Below, one piece after another: positions 9,569 to 18,220 of a DNA stretch of 64,000 bases. Origin of the DNA: Martinezella rhizogenes. GTDB taxonomy: Bacteria; Pseudomonadota; Alphaproteobacteria; Rhizobiales; Rhizobiaceae. Location: NCBI RefSeq assembly GCF_027460065.1, contig NZ_JAPYZZ010000001.1, positions 764,501 through 828,500 of the forward strand, written 5' to 3'. The translations under genes and the position numbers were made by a program. Under the pieces are notes generated by a model. It saw only the letters and a program-made list of their open reading frames with translations, did not search any database and was not told the origin of the DNA. Numbering within the stretch: the stretch's first letter is position 1; each line of letters opens with the position of its first letter.

Positions 9569-10261
9569 TCAGCTATCTACCCAGCGGCGTTTCGAGCCTT
9601 CCAGATGGGTATGCATGGCGGCCTGCGCCAGCAGCGGATCCTTGAGTTCCAGTGCCGCCAGAATGGCTTCGTGCTCTTGCAGGGCGCGGGTCCAGGTGTC
9701 TCGATCTTCGAATTTGACCCGAAGCTGGGCCGAAATGGGGCTGTGGCGCTCATCGAAGAGGTTGGCCACCAGTCTCGCCAGAACGCTGTTGCCAGATTGT
9801 TCGGCAATGGTGACGTGAAACAGCCGATCCTGATCGAGGGGTTTGCGGCCAGCCTCGATCTCCTTTTGCATGGTGTTGAGAATCTGGCGGAGGGCCGCGA
9901 TCGTCTCATCGGTCATTCGGCTTGCTGCCAGCACGATGGTCGCCCCCTCCAGCGCTGCCCGCGCCTGCATCAGTTCGGAAGGGCTGTCTCCCAGCGACTT
10001 GGTGTGATGGGTGGTCTGAAGCGCTTCGGTAGATACATAGACGCCGGAACCCATGCGAATTTCGACGGTGTTGTCGATTTCAAGCGCAATCAGCGCCTCT
10101 CGCAACGAGGGTCTCGACACGCCGAGTTTCTGTGCCAGTTCCCGTTCGGCGGGAAGCCGCGTTCCGGGCAGGAATTCACCCACGTCGATGAGTTCGCGTA
10201 TCTGATCCGCAATCTGCTGATAAAGCCTGCGCGGTTCCGCTATTTTGGCCTGACCACTCAT
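9569..10261 (-). CDS. GntR-family (FadR/FCD type) transcriptional regulator
   Basis: A 230-residue regulator with an N-terminal winged helix (about 10-80, including PGTRLPAERELAQKLGVSR and a SLREALIALE recognition helix region) and a C-terminal helical FCD ligand-binding domain (about 95-220) with the ARAALEG and HVTIAEQSGN segments. FCD regulators usually repress sugar-acid operons and release DNA when they bind the acid. Its position between uxaA and the divergent ABC/catabolic operon suggests it controls both. Repeats of a TTGG-CTTGACCA type motif in and beside the intergenic gap are candidate binding sites. The effector is unknown; a sugar acid or lactone intermediate of the pathway is likely. 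Confidence 0.9.
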   Translation of the reverse strand: MSGQAKIAEPRRLYQQIADQIRELIDVGEFLPGTRLPAERELAQKLGVSRPSLREALIALEIDNTVEIRMGSGVYVSTEALQTTHHTKSLGDSPSELMQARAALEGATIVLAASRMTDETIAALRQILNTMQKEIEAGRKPLDQDRLFHVTIAEQSGNSVLARLVANLFDERHSPISAQLRVKFEDRDTWTRALQEHEAILAALELKDPLLAQAAMHTHLEGSKRRWVDS

Positions 10262-10464
10262 GTGTTTTTCGCTGAAGCCTTCGTGCTGCCTATATTTGGC
10301 CTTACCGTAGCGCCAAGCGTATCAATACGCAAGAAGTTACTTAAATTATTGAAAATACGATGATATTTTGAATTTTCTTATGATGGCTTTCCATCTCTTC
10401 CAAAGCGTCCTTTCAATTTTTGACCTAATTGGCTTGACCATTATAAAAAACCGGCCTAACCATT
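10244..10464. promoter_or_regulatory. Divergent control region: sigma70-like promoter and four operator-like repeats
   Basis: For the ABC operon I see TTGACC (10420-10425), a 16-base spacer and TATAAA (10442-10447). Four copies of a related motif occur: TTGGCCTGACCACT (10244-10257, inside the GntR start region), TTGGCCTTACCGTA (10296-10309), TTGGCTTGACCATT (10429-10442, inside the promoter spacer) and CCGGCCTAACCATT (10451-10464, just after the -10 box). The shared core GGCYTNACC resembles the GG-N4-ACC half symmetry of FCD-type GntR operators. There is also a CGTAT-CA-ATACG inverted repeat at 10318-10329. The function is inferred from placement. Confidence 0.55.
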
Positions 10465-10513
10465 TGCCCTGTTCATGACCCCGGTGGAGCGGGGAACGGG
10501 TGGAGGTTTCCAG

Positions 10514-12079
10514 ATGTCGCAGGGCGCATCGACAATTCGGGGCGATTTTTCGCCTGAGGAGATGGCGCGTGCGGAGCGTTCGGTCCTTCTGCGTCTCGAG
10601 AACATCAGCAAGGAATTTCCAGGCGTAAAGGCGCTGTCCAACGTTCATTTCGATCTGCGCAGCGGCGAAGTACATGCCGTCTGCGGCGAGAATGGCGCGG
10701 GAAAATCGACACTGATGAAAATCATCAGCGGTGTGTACCAGCCAAGCGAAGGGACGATCCTGCATAAGGGCGTGAAGGTGCAATATGCATCGCCGCTGCA
10801 ATCCGAAGCCGCCGGCATCGCCATCATTCATCAGGAACTCAATCTCGTTCCGCATCTTTCCGTAGCCGAGAACATCTATCTGGCGCGTGAGCCGCGCCGG
10901 GGTTTTCTCGTGGACCGCAAGAAGCTGCGGCTGGACGCCAAACGCTGTCTCGACCGGCTGGGCGTCGATATCAACCCAGACCAGATGGTCCGCGGTCTTT
11001 CCGTCGCGCAATGTCAGATGGTGGAGATCGCCAAGGCGCTCTCTCTTGACGCCGAAGTTCTCATCATGGATGAGCCGACCTCCTCGCTAACTGAGCAGGA
11101 AACCCGGCTTCTGTTCAAGGTCATCCGCGATCTCAAGGCTTCCGGCGTGGGCATCGTCTATATTTCCCACCGTCTCGATGAGATGGCCGAGATCGTCGAC
11201 CGCGTGACGGTGCTGCGCGACGGACGTTATATTTCGACAGACGATTTTGCCTCGATCACCGTTGATGACATTGTCACACGCATGGTTGGGCGTTCGCTGG
11301 AAGACAAATTCCCCGAGCGCACCTCGCGCCCGGCGGACGACATTCTCTTCTCCGTCGAAGGACTAACGCGCAATGGCGTGTTCAGCGACGTCAGTTTCTC
11401 CCTGCGGCGCGGCGAAATCCTCGGTTTTGCCGGACTTATGGGCGCGGGACGAACGGAAGTCGCGCGGGCAATCTTCGGGGCTGATCCGATCGATGCGGGC
11501 AAGATCGTTTTCAACGGGCGCGAACTTTCGATCGGCTCGCCGCAGGACGCCATCGAGGAAGGCATTGCCTATCTCTCGGAAGATCGCAAAAGCGATGGCC
11601 TCGCCATCAAGATGTCGGTGGCGGCCAATACGACGCTCGCCAATCTCGGCGAGGTTTCCAACCGTTTCGGGCTGATCGATTTCAAGAAGCATGACGATGT
11701 GGCGAAGCGCTACGTCGATCTCTTGAACATCCGCACCCCCTCGATCGATCAGACGGTGCGGCTGCTTTCGGGTGGCAACCAGCAGAAAATCATCATCGGC
11801 AAATGGCTGTTCCGGCAGTCACGCGTGCTGTTCTTCGACGAGCCGACGCGCGGCATCGATGTCGGCGCGAAGTTCGCGATCTACAAGATCATGGATGAAC
11901 TGGCCGCACAGGGCATCGGCGTCATTCTCATCAGCTCGGAACTGCCGGAAATTCTCGGACTGACGGATCGCATCGCGGTGTTTCATCAGGGCCGTATCAC
12001 GGGCGTGCTCGAAACCGCCAAGACCAATCAAGAAGAAATCATGCGGTATGCGTCCGGTTACGGCCGGGCCGCGCAGTGA
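10514..12079 (+). CDS. Sugar ABC transporter ATP-binding protein (CUT2 family)
   Basis: Start at ATG 10514, preceded by GGAGG with a 7-base spacer. The 521-residue protein has two ABC domains, as in RbsA/MglA/XylG. The first has Walker A GENGAGKSTLMK, an LSVAQ signature region and Walker B VLIMDEPTSSL. The second has the degenerate GLMGAGRTEVARA loop, the LSGGNQQK signature and VLFFDEPTRGID. It energises monosaccharide import in the inner membrane together with the permease and binding protein encoded next. The catabolic genes downstream suggest L-fucose, L-galactose or related sugars as cargo; the transporter sequence alone does not show the substrate. Confidence 0.93.
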   Translation: MSQGASTIRGDFSPEEMARAERSVLLRLENISKEFPGVKALSNVHFDLRSGEVHAVCGENGAGKSTLMKIISGVYQPSEGTILHKGVKVQYASPLQSEAAGIAIIHQELNLVPHLSVAENIYLAREPRRGFLVDRKKLRLDAKRCLDRLGVDINPDQMVRGLSVAQCQMVEIAKALSLDAEVLIMDEPTSSLTEQETRLLFKVIRDLKASGVGIVYISHRLDEMAEIVDRVTVLRDGRYISTDDFASITVDDIVTRMVGRSLEDKFPERTSRPADDILFSVEGLTRNGVFSDVSFSLRRGEILGFAGLMGAGRTEVARAIFGADPIDAGKIVFNGRELSIGSPQDAIEEGIAYLSEDRKSDGLAIKMSVAANTTLANLGEVSNRFGLIDFKKHDDVAKRYVDLLNIRTPSIDQTVRLLSGGNQQKIIIGKWLFRQSRVLFFDEPTRGIDVGAKFAIYKIMDELAAQGIGVILISSELPEILGLTDRIAVFHQGRITGVLETAKTNQEEIMRYASGYGRAAQ

Positions 12080-12087
12080 GGAACGAC

Positions 12088-13110
12088 ATGGCCAATATTG
12101 CAGAACCCAAGAAGGGCTTCGCCGTCAGCGATCGCCAGAAGGACATCATCCAGAAATTTGCGGCGCTCGGCAGCCTCTTTGCGCTGGTCGCGGTCTTCTC
12201 CGCGACCAGCAACGCCTTCTTCACCGTCAATAATGGCATGACGATCGCGTTGCAGGTGACTTCCATTGCGCTGCTCGGCATTGGTGCCACCTGTGTCATC
12301 ATCACCGGCGGCATCGATCTTTCCGTCGGTTCGGTGCTCGCGCTTGCCGGCGTCGTTGCCGCCCTTGCGGTGAAGGAACTCGGCATGCCGGTGCCCATCG
12401 GCATGTTGCTCGGCATTCTAACGGGGTCGCTTTGTGGTCTCATCAACGGTCTTCTGGTAACGCGCTTCAAGCTGCCGCCCTTCATCGCCACGCTCGGCAT
12501 GATGTTGATTGCCCGCGGTGTGGCCCTGCAGATCACCGGTGCGCGCGCCGTATCCGGCCTGGGCGAGTCCTTCGGCGAACTCGGCAATGGCGCACTCTTC
12601 CGCATCGTCACTATCGGTGATGACGGTTTTCCGAATGTCGTGTTTCCCGGCATTCCCTATCCGGTCATCCTGATGGTGGTGATTGCGCTTGCGGTTTCCT
12701 TCATGCTCAACCGCTCCATCCTCGGCCGCCACATCTATGCCGTGGGTTCCAATGCGGATGCTGCCCGCCTCTCCGGCGTCAACGTCGCCCGCGTTACCAA
12801 TTTCACCTACATCCTGTCCGGCACGCTTGCTGGGCTGACGGGCTGCGTGCTGATGTCGCGCCTCGTCACCGCCCAGCCGAACGAAGGTGTGATGTATGAG
12901 CTGGATGCCATTGCCAGCGCGGTCATCGGCGGCACGTCGCTGATCGGCGGCGTGGGCACGATTTCCGGCACGGCGATCGGCGCCTTTGTCATCGGCATTT
13001 TGCGTAACGGCCTCAATATGAACGGCGTTTCCGCCTTCACGCAACAGATCATCATCGGCCTCGTCATTCTGGTCACCGTCTGGATCGACCAGCTGCGCAA
13101 CCGCCGCTGA
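12088..13110 (+). CDS. Sugar ABC transporter permease (CUT2 family)
   Basis: A 340-residue integral membrane protein with 8-10 hydrophobic segments, of the RbsC/XylH type. Recognisable conserved regions are ITGGIDLSVGS near residues 76-86, GLINGLLVTRF and the cytoplasmic-loop segment YAVGSNADAARLSGVNV. It starts at ATG 12088, 8 bases after the ATPase stop, behind GAGGAA. It forms the translocation channel, probably as a homodimer, for the monosaccharide delivered by the periplasmic protein encoded after it. Confidence 0.93.
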   Translation: MANIAEPKKGFAVSDRQKDIIQKFAALGSLFALVAVFSATSNAFFTVNNGMTIALQVTSIALLGIGATCVIITGGIDLSVGSVLALAGVVAALAVKELGMPVPIGMLLGILTGSLCGLINGLLVTRFKLPPFIATLGMMLIARGVALQITGARAVSGLGESFGELGNGALFRIVTIGDDGFPNVVFPGIPYPVILMVVIALAVSFMLNRSILGRHIYAVGSNADAARLSGVNVARVTNFTYILSGTLAGLTGCVLMSRLVTAQPNEGVMYELDAIASAVIGGTSLIGGVGTISGTAIGAFVIGILRNGLNMNGVSAFTQQIIIGLVILVTVWIDQLRNRR

Positions 13111-13186
13111 TCAAACGGGCTGCGGACCCTTTCCGCAAACAAGATCGGCAGGGGAGGCCCGGTATGCCGACATCACGGAGGAAGAA

Positions 13187-14128
13187 ATGAAGAAAATTGC
13201 GACTGCCCTTCTGACATCCGCAATTGCGCTGTGGAGCGTTTCCACCGTGCAGGCCGGTGAAATCGCCGTCATCGTCAAGACCGTCAACTCCACTTTCTGG
13301 CAAAACGTCCAGAAGGGCGCTGACGCGGCGATGAAGAACTCTGCCGGCAACACCATGACCTTCCAGGGCCCGGCTGCCGAATCTGCGATTGCCGACCAGG
13401 TCAACATGGTCGAAAACGCCATCAACCGTAAGGTTGCCGGCATTGTTCTCGCACCTTCCGATCCGGACGCACTGGTGCCGGCCGTCAAGAAGGCCTGGGA
13501 AGCCCGTATCCCGGTGGTTCTGATCGACTCTCAGCTCGCCAAGGGCTCGGAGCAATATTACCAGTCGTTCCTGGCGACCGATAATAAGAAAGCCGGCGAA
13601 CTGGCAGCAAAGGCGCTGATCGACAAGGTGGGCAAGGAAGGCAAGATTGCCGTCATGTCCTATGTCGCGGGTGCCGGTTCCGAAATCGGTCGTGTCGGCG
13701 GTTTTACCGACTACATCCAGATGAATTCCAACCTGAAGATCGTTGGTCCGTTCTATTCGCAATCGCAGATGGCGACGGCGCTGAACCAGACCACCGACGT
13801 TCTGGCCGCCAATTCCGACCTGAAGGGCATTTTCGGCGCCAATGAGCCGACCGCCATCGGTGTTGGCCGTGCGCTTGCCCAGTCCGGCAAGGCCGGTAAG
13901 GTCGTTGCCATCGGCTTCGACGGTAACCAGGACCTGCAGAGCTTCGTCAAGGACGGCACGCTTGCCGGTATCGTCGTTCAGGGCTCCTACCAGATGGGCG
14001 AAAAGGGCGTGGAAACCGTGACCAAGCTCATCAACAAGGAAAAGGTTGAGAAGTTCGTCGATACCGGCGTCGTTGTTGTCACCAAGGACAATATCGAGAA
14101 GCCTGAAGCCAAGAACGTGCTTTACTGA
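13187..14128 (+). CDS. Periplasmic sugar-binding protein (CUT2 ABC transporter)
   Basis: A 313-residue substrate-binding protein of the RbsB-like peripla_BP_4 fold. A Sec signal peptide spans about residues 1-23, with cleavage likely at VQA-GE. Conserved segments include the early VKTVNSTFWQ-V-KGADAA, AINRKVAGIVLAPSDPDALVP, IPVVLIDS, FLATDN, GANEPTAIG and the C-terminal QGSYQMGEKGVE. GGAGGAAG precedes the ATG. It captures the sugar in the periplasm and presents it to the permease. A strong hairpin after the stop codon may protect its mRNA, since binding proteins are needed in excess. Confidence 0.93.
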   Translation: MKKIATALLTSAIALWSVSTVQAGEIAVIVKTVNSTFWQNVQKGADAAMKNSAGNTMTFQGPAAESAIADQVNMVENAINRKVAGIVLAPSDPDALVPAVKKAWEARIPVVLIDSQLAKGSEQYYQSFLATDNKKAGELAAKALIDKVGKEGKIAVMSYVAGAGSEIGRVGGFTDYIQMNSNLKIVGPFYSQSQMATALNQTTDVLAANSDLKGIFGANEPTAIGVGRALAQSGKAGKVVAIGFDGNQDLQSFVKDGTLAGIVVQGSYQMGEKGVETVTKLINKEKVEKFVDTGVVVVTKDNIEKPEAKNVLY

Positions 14129-14135
14129 TGCCGAC

Positions 14136-14161
14136 GGCGCGCCGCCAGGTGGCGGCGCGCC
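14136..14161 (+). terminator. Stable GC hairpin after the binding-protein gene
   Basis: A perfect 11-bp stem, GGCGCGCCGCC (14136-14146) with GGCGGCGCGCC (14151-14161), has a 4-base AGGT loop. No T tract follows, so it is more likely an mRNA-stabilising or partial-termination element between transporter and enzyme genes than a full terminator. Confidence 0.6.
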
Positions 14162-14225
14162 TCACCCTTTGAGAAGCGGTTTTCACCATCCCGCTCCATG
14201 CTTAAGAATTCAGGAAGTCCCTGCG

Positions 14226-15239
14226 ATGAAAGTCTCCGATACACGTAAACTGCCGCGTCGCACTGTCGACGTCACCGTCATGGGCCTCGGTTGCGCCCAG
14301 ATGGGCAATCTCTACCGCGTCACGCCTTATGAAGAGTCCAAAGGTGCGTTCGACAAGGCATGGGAAAGCGGGATGCGTTATTTCGATACTGCGCCGTTTT
14401 ATGGTTATACGCGGTCGGAGCGTCGTCTGGGTACCATGGTAACTGAGCACGGCCGCAGCGACTATACGCTCAGCACCAAGGTCGGCCGTGTGATGGTGCC
14501 GGATGAGACCGTGGGTCCGGAGGAGGATGCCTATATTGCGCCCCTGCCGTTCCGCCCGGTCTATGATTATTCCTATGACGGTATTCTGAGGTCCTTCGAG
14601 GCAAGCCAGCAGCGGTTGGGCATCCTGAAGCCGGATATTCTTTATGTGCACGATATCGGTTCCCATACCCATGGCGAAAAGCACCAACACTATTGGGAGC
14701 AGCTGACCACCGGCGGCGGGTTCCGCGCGCTCGGCAAGCTGCGCGAAGAGGGATCGACCGGGGCTGTTGGCCTCGGTGTCAACGAGTGGGAAATCATCAA
14801 CGACGCCATGGATGTCTTCGACATCGACGTCGCCATGCTGGCCGGCCGTTATACCCTGCTCGAACAGCAAAGCCTTGCTTTCATGAACCGCTGCGCTGAA
14901 AGCGGCGTCGCGATCGTCGCCGCTGGCGCTTTCAATTCGGGCATTCTGGCTGGCAACCGCAAATTCAATTATGCCGATGCGCCTGCCGATATCCTCAAGC
15001 GCGTGGACGCGTTGCACAGCGTCTGTGAGGAGCTGGGTGTTTCGTTGCAGGCCGCCGCACTTCAGTTTCCGCTCGCCCATCCGGCGGCGGTCACGGTTGT
15101 TTCAGGTGCGCGCAATGCACAGCAGCTCACTTCCAATATCGAATGGTTCGAGCAGTCTATCCCGGATGAATTCTGGTCTGAGCTGCACAAGCGCGGCCTG
15201 ATTGCCGAAGGTGCGCCCGTGCCGGGCGGAAAGGCCTGA
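14226..15239 (+). CDS. Aldo/keto reductase, likely L-fucose/L-galactose 1-dehydrogenase
   Basis: A 337-residue NAD(P)-dependent aldo/keto reductase starting at ATG 14226. Family residues visible are Asp54 and Tyr59 in YFDTAPFYG, a lysine in LSTKVGR near 85 and a histidine in LYVHDIG. Its close relatives include D-threo-aldose 1-dehydrogenases, which oxidise L-fucose at C1 to L-fuconolactone and commonly accept L-galactose. The next gene, 4 bases away, encodes a lactonase that would open the product, and fucD lies further down the operon. The reaction direction (oxidation) is inferred from this context. Confidence 0.85.
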   Translation: MKVSDTRKLPRRTVDVTVMGLGCAQMGNLYRVTPYEESKGAFDKAWESGMRYFDTAPFYGYTRSERRLGTMVTEHGRSDYTLSTKVGRVMVPDETVGPEEDAYIAPLPFRPVYDYSYDGILRSFEASQQRLGILKPDILYVHDIGSHTHGEKHQHYWEQLTTGGGFRALGKLREEGSTGAVGLGVNEWEIINDAMDVFDIDVAMLAGRYTLLEQQSLAFMNRCAESGVAIVAAGAFNSGILAGNRKFNYADAPADILKRVDALHSVCEELGVSLQAAALQFPLAHPAAVTVVSGARNAQQLTSNIEWFEQSIPDEFWSELHKRGLIAEGAPVPGGKA

Positions 15240-15243
15240 GGCA

Positions 15244-16065
15244 ATGCTGATCGACGCCCACCAGCATTTCTGGCTGATGAAGGATCGCGCCGGGCAATGG
15301 CCGCCGCCATCGCTGGCCGCCATTTACCGGGATTTTCTTCCGTCCGATCTGTCGTCCTTGCTTGATGCTGCCGGGGTTTCCGGCACGGTGCTGGTTCAGA
15401 CGATGGAGACTGCGGCCGATACGGATTTCATGCTGGAACTGGCGGAAAAGACTGATTTCATCAGGGGTGTGGTCGGCTGGGTGGACATGAAGTCTGCTGA
15501 AGCGGTGGCGGAAATCGCCCGCCGGGCGCAACATCCTGCCTTCAAGGGTGTGCGCCCCATGTTGCAGGGCATGGAAGATGTCGCCTGGATAGACGATCCC
15601 GCGCTGGATGCTGCCGTGGAGGCGCTGGTGAAGCACGATCTGGTGTTTGATGCGCTGGTCCTGCCACCCAATCTGCCGCATCTTCTCTCCTTTGCCATTA
15701 AGCATCCGGAGTTGCCTGTTGTTATCGATCATGGTGCGAAGCCTCTGATTGCCACCGGTCACTATGGTGACTGGCGGCGTGATATGGCGGCTCTGGCAGC
15801 CCTTCCTAATGTGCATTGCAAGCTATCCGGCCTGCTGACCGAGCGCGGCGAGCAGCGCATGGAAGCGGTGCGGCCCTATGCCGAGACCATTCTGGAACTG
15901 TTCGGTGGTGATCGCGTGATTTTCGGCAGTGACTGGCCGGTGCTGCGCCTTGCGGGCGACTATCAGGGCTGGCTGGATTTCTGCCGCGATATCGTGCCGG
16001 CGAAGGACCATGCGGCAGTCTTCGGCGGCAACGCCATTCGTTTTTACTCCCTTACTGACAGGTGA
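15244..16065 (+). CDS. Amidohydrolase 2 family lactonase (L-fuconolactonase type)
   Basis: A 273-residue TIM-barrel amidohydrolase starting at ATG 15244 (MLIDAHQHFW). The HxH metal motif is His6 and His8, a further histidine is in VIDHGAKP and the catalytic Asp is in IFGSDWPV. This is the COG3618 family, which includes L-fuconolactonase and L-rhamnono-lactonase. It would hydrolyse the L-fucono- or L-galactono-lactone made by the preceding dehydrogenase. The coupled position and the following LgoD-like and FucD genes support this. The exact lactone preference is not visible from sequence. Confidence 0.85.
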   Translation: MLIDAHQHFWLMKDRAGQWPPPSLAAIYRDFLPSDLSSLLDAAGVSGTVLVQTMETAADTDFMLELAEKTDFIRGVVGWVDMKSAEAVAEIARRAQHPAFKGVRPMLQGMEDVAWIDDPALDAAVEALVKHDLVFDALVLPPNLPHLLSFAIKHPELPVVIDHGAKPLIATGHYGDWRRDMAALAALPNVHCKLSGLLTERGEQRMEAVRPYAETILELFGGDRVIFGSDWPVLRLAGDYQGWLDFCRDIVPAKDHAAVFGGNAIRFYSLTDR

Positions 16066-16068
16066 TGC

Positions 16069-17079
16069 ATGCTGGCGATTTTCTGTGACACTCCCGGTCA
16101 ATTAACCGCCAAGGATTTGCCGAAACCCATGCGCGGCGAAGGTGAAGTCCTCGTGCGTATTCGCCGGATTGGCGTTTGCGGCACGGATCTGCATATCTTC
16201 ACCGGCAACCAGCCATATCTCTCCTATCCGCGTATCATGGGCCACGAACTTTCCGGCACGGTTGATGAGGCACCCGAAGGCAGCCACCTTTCCGCCGGCG
16301 ATGTTGTGACCATCATTCCCTATATGTCCTGCGGGAAATGCAATGCCTGCCTGAAGGGCAAAAGCAATTGCTGCCGCAATATCGGTGTGCTCGGCGTCCA
16401 TCGCGATGGCGGCATGGTGGAATATCTGAGCGTGCCGCAGCAATTCGTGCTGAAGGCGGAGGGGCTGAGCCTCGACCAGGCAGCCATGACGGAATTTCTG
16501 GCGATCGGTGCCCATGCGGTGCGTCGCGGTGCCGTCGAAAAAGGGCAGAAGGTCCTGATCGTCGGTGCCGGCCCGATCGGCATGGCGGTTGCTGTCTTCG
16601 CCGTTCTCGATGGCGGTGAAGTGACGATGATCGACGGTCGCACCGACCGGCTGGATTTCTGCAAGGACCACCTCGGTGTCGCTCATACCGTCGTCCTCGG
16701 GGAAGGCGACAAGGACCGTCTGTCCGAGATCACCGCTGGCGATTTCTTCGATGCGGTCTTTGATGCGACCGGCAATCCGAAAGCCATGGAGCGGGGTTTC
16801 TCCTTCGTCGGTCACGGCGGCTCCTATGTTCTGGTGTCCATCGTCGCCAGCGATATCAGCTTCAACGACCCGGAATTTCACAAGCGTGAGACGACGCTGC
16901 TCGGCAGCCGCAACGCAACGCCGGAGGATTTCGAGCGCGTGCTTCGCGCTTTGCGCGAAGGGAAAGTGCCGGAGGCGCTGATCACCCATCGCATGATACT
17001 TGCCGATGTTCCCTCGAAGTTCGCCGGCCTGACCGATCCGAAAGCCGGAGTCATCAAGGGCATGGTGGAGGTCGCATGA
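16069..17079 (+). CDS. Zinc alcohol dehydrogenase, L-galactonate 5-dehydrogenase (LgoD)-like
   Basis: A 336-residue medium-chain zinc dehydrogenase. The catalytic zinc ligands are Cys37, His59 and Glu60 (GVCGTD and GHE). The structural zinc cysteines are 88, 91, 94 and 102. The nucleotide loop is GAGPIGMAV near 165. Segments such as FTGNQPYLSYPRIMGHE, GVHRDGG and the FNDPEFHKRETT / SRNATPEDF stretch strongly recall E. coli LgoD (YjjN), which oxidises L-galactonate to D-tagaturonate. The UxaB-like gene follows directly with a 4-base overlap and could reduce tagaturonate. An alternative is oxidation of another aldonate from the fuconate branch. The comparison is from memory, not an alignment. 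Confidence 0.75.
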   Translation: MLAIFCDTPGQLTAKDLPKPMRGEGEVLVRIRRIGVCGTDLHIFTGNQPYLSYPRIMGHELSGTVDEAPEGSHLSAGDVVTIIPYMSCGKCNACLKGKSNCCRNIGVLGVHRDGGMVEYLSVPQQFVLKAEGLSLDQAAMTEFLAIGAHAVRRGAVEKGQKVLIVGAGPIGMAVAVFAVLDGGEVTMIDGRTDRLDFCKDHLGVAHTVVLGEGDKDRLSEITAGDFFDAVFDATGNPKAMERGFSFVGHGGSYVLVSIVASDISFNDPEFHKRETTLLGSRNATPEDFERVLRALREGKVPEALITHRMILADVPSKFAGLTDPKAGVIKGMVEVA

Positions 17080-18209
17080 CGCCCGATACGCCCATCCTGC
17101 AATTTGGCACCAGCCGCTTTCTTCTCGCCCATGCGGATCTGTTCGTTTCGCAGGCGCTGGATCGTGGCGAGGCGCTCGGGCGCATTGCAATCGTTCAGAC
17201 AACCGGCAACGCGGAGAGCCTGAAGCGCGTTGCGGCGCTGAACAGCGGCGCACTCTACCCCGTGCGCATTCGCGGCATTCGAGACGGGCAGGAAGTGGAC
17301 GAGGAAATTCAGGGCAAGGCCGTCGCGCGGGCGCTGACGGCTGCGACCGACTGGGCCGAGATACGCCGTCTCGCCTGTGTCGCCGAAGTCATTCTGTCCA
17401 ACACGGGCGATCGCGGTTATGAGCTGGATTCTGGCGACGGACCCGGGCTTGCCGCCGATTTCACGATCGTGCCGAAAAGCTTTCCGGCGAAACTCTGCAT
17501 GCTGCTGCTGGAGCGTTTTCAGCGCAATCCGGAAGTGCCCGTCTCGATCTTCCCCTGCGAGCTCGTGCCGCGCAACGGCGAGAAGCTGAGCCAAGTCATT
17601 CGCCGGCTTGCGGATGAATGGCAATTGCCGGCGGGTTTTGCCTTCTATCTGAATGAGAAGTGCCGTTTCGCCAATAGTCTGGTGGATCGCATCGTCTCCG
17701 AGCCGATCGATCCGGTCGGCGCCGTGGCGGAACCCTACGCACTCTGGGCAATCGAGAAGCAGGAAGGTCTCGTCCTCCCCTGCACCCACCCGGCCGTGGT
17801 GCTGGCCGACGATCTCGACCACTATGAAAAGCTCAAGCTGTTCCTGCTCAATCTCGGCCATTCCTATCTGGCGGAGCGCTGGATGCAGGATGCGCGCGCG
17901 AAGGACGAGACGGTGCGGCAGGCCATGGCCGACGACGCTCTGGTCGCGGATCTGGAAGTGCTCTGGCGCGACGAGGTTCTGCCGGTCTTTGCGGCTGAAG
18001 GCATGGGAGAAGAGGCGCAAACCTATATTGGTGTGTTGCGGGAGCGTTTGCGCAATCCTTTTCTCGCGCATCGCCTTGCCGATATCGCCGGCAACCATGA
18101 CGAAAAGAAGCGCCGCCGCTTTGCGCCGGTCATTGCTGCGGCCGAAAGGCTGGAATTGAAGTTGCCGCAATCGAAGCTGCGGGCGGCGCTTGCCACCATC
18201 GAGCAATAA
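17076..18209 (+). CDS. Mannitol dehydrogenase family oxidoreductase, tagaturonate reductase (UxaB)-like
   Basis: A 377-residue member of the long-chain mannitol dehydrogenase/UxaB/UxuB group, clearly shorter than E. coli UxaB (about 480). The N-terminal NAD-binding region reads ILQFGTSRFLLAHAD, and a later VILSNTGDRGYE matches the SNT-E-G stretch of tagaturonate reductases. PCELVPRNGEKL is the typical P-E-NG-L motif of the family. It would reduce D-tagaturonate to D-altronate, the substrate of the UxaA-like enzyme at the other end of the locus. It overlaps the preceding dehydrogenase as ATGA, which points to coupled translation. Confidence 0.75.
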   Translation: MTPDTPILQFGTSRFLLAHADLFVSQALDRGEALGRIAIVQTTGNAESLKRVAALNSGALYPVRIRGIRDGQEVDEEIQGKAVARALTAATDWAEIRRLACVAEVILSNTGDRGYELDSGDGPGLAADFTIVPKSFPAKLCMLLLERFQRNPEVPVSIFPCELVPRNGEKLSQVIRRLADEWQLPAGFAFYLNEKCRFANSLVDRIVSEPIDPVGAVAEPYALWAIEKQEGLVLPCTHPAVVLADDLDHYEKLKLFLLNLGHSYLAERWMQDARAKDETVRQAMADDALVADLEVLWRDEVLPVFAAEGMGEEAQTYIGVLRERLRNPFLAHRLADIAGNHDEKKRRRFAPVIAAAERLELKLPQSKLRAALATIEQ

Positions 18210-18220
18210 CGGAGTTTTTC

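Noticed and set aside
8459-10363. A 634-codon open frame on the plus strand
   Set aside because: It lies antisense to uxaA and the GntR gene, has no family resemblance and reflects the high GC of the opposite strand.
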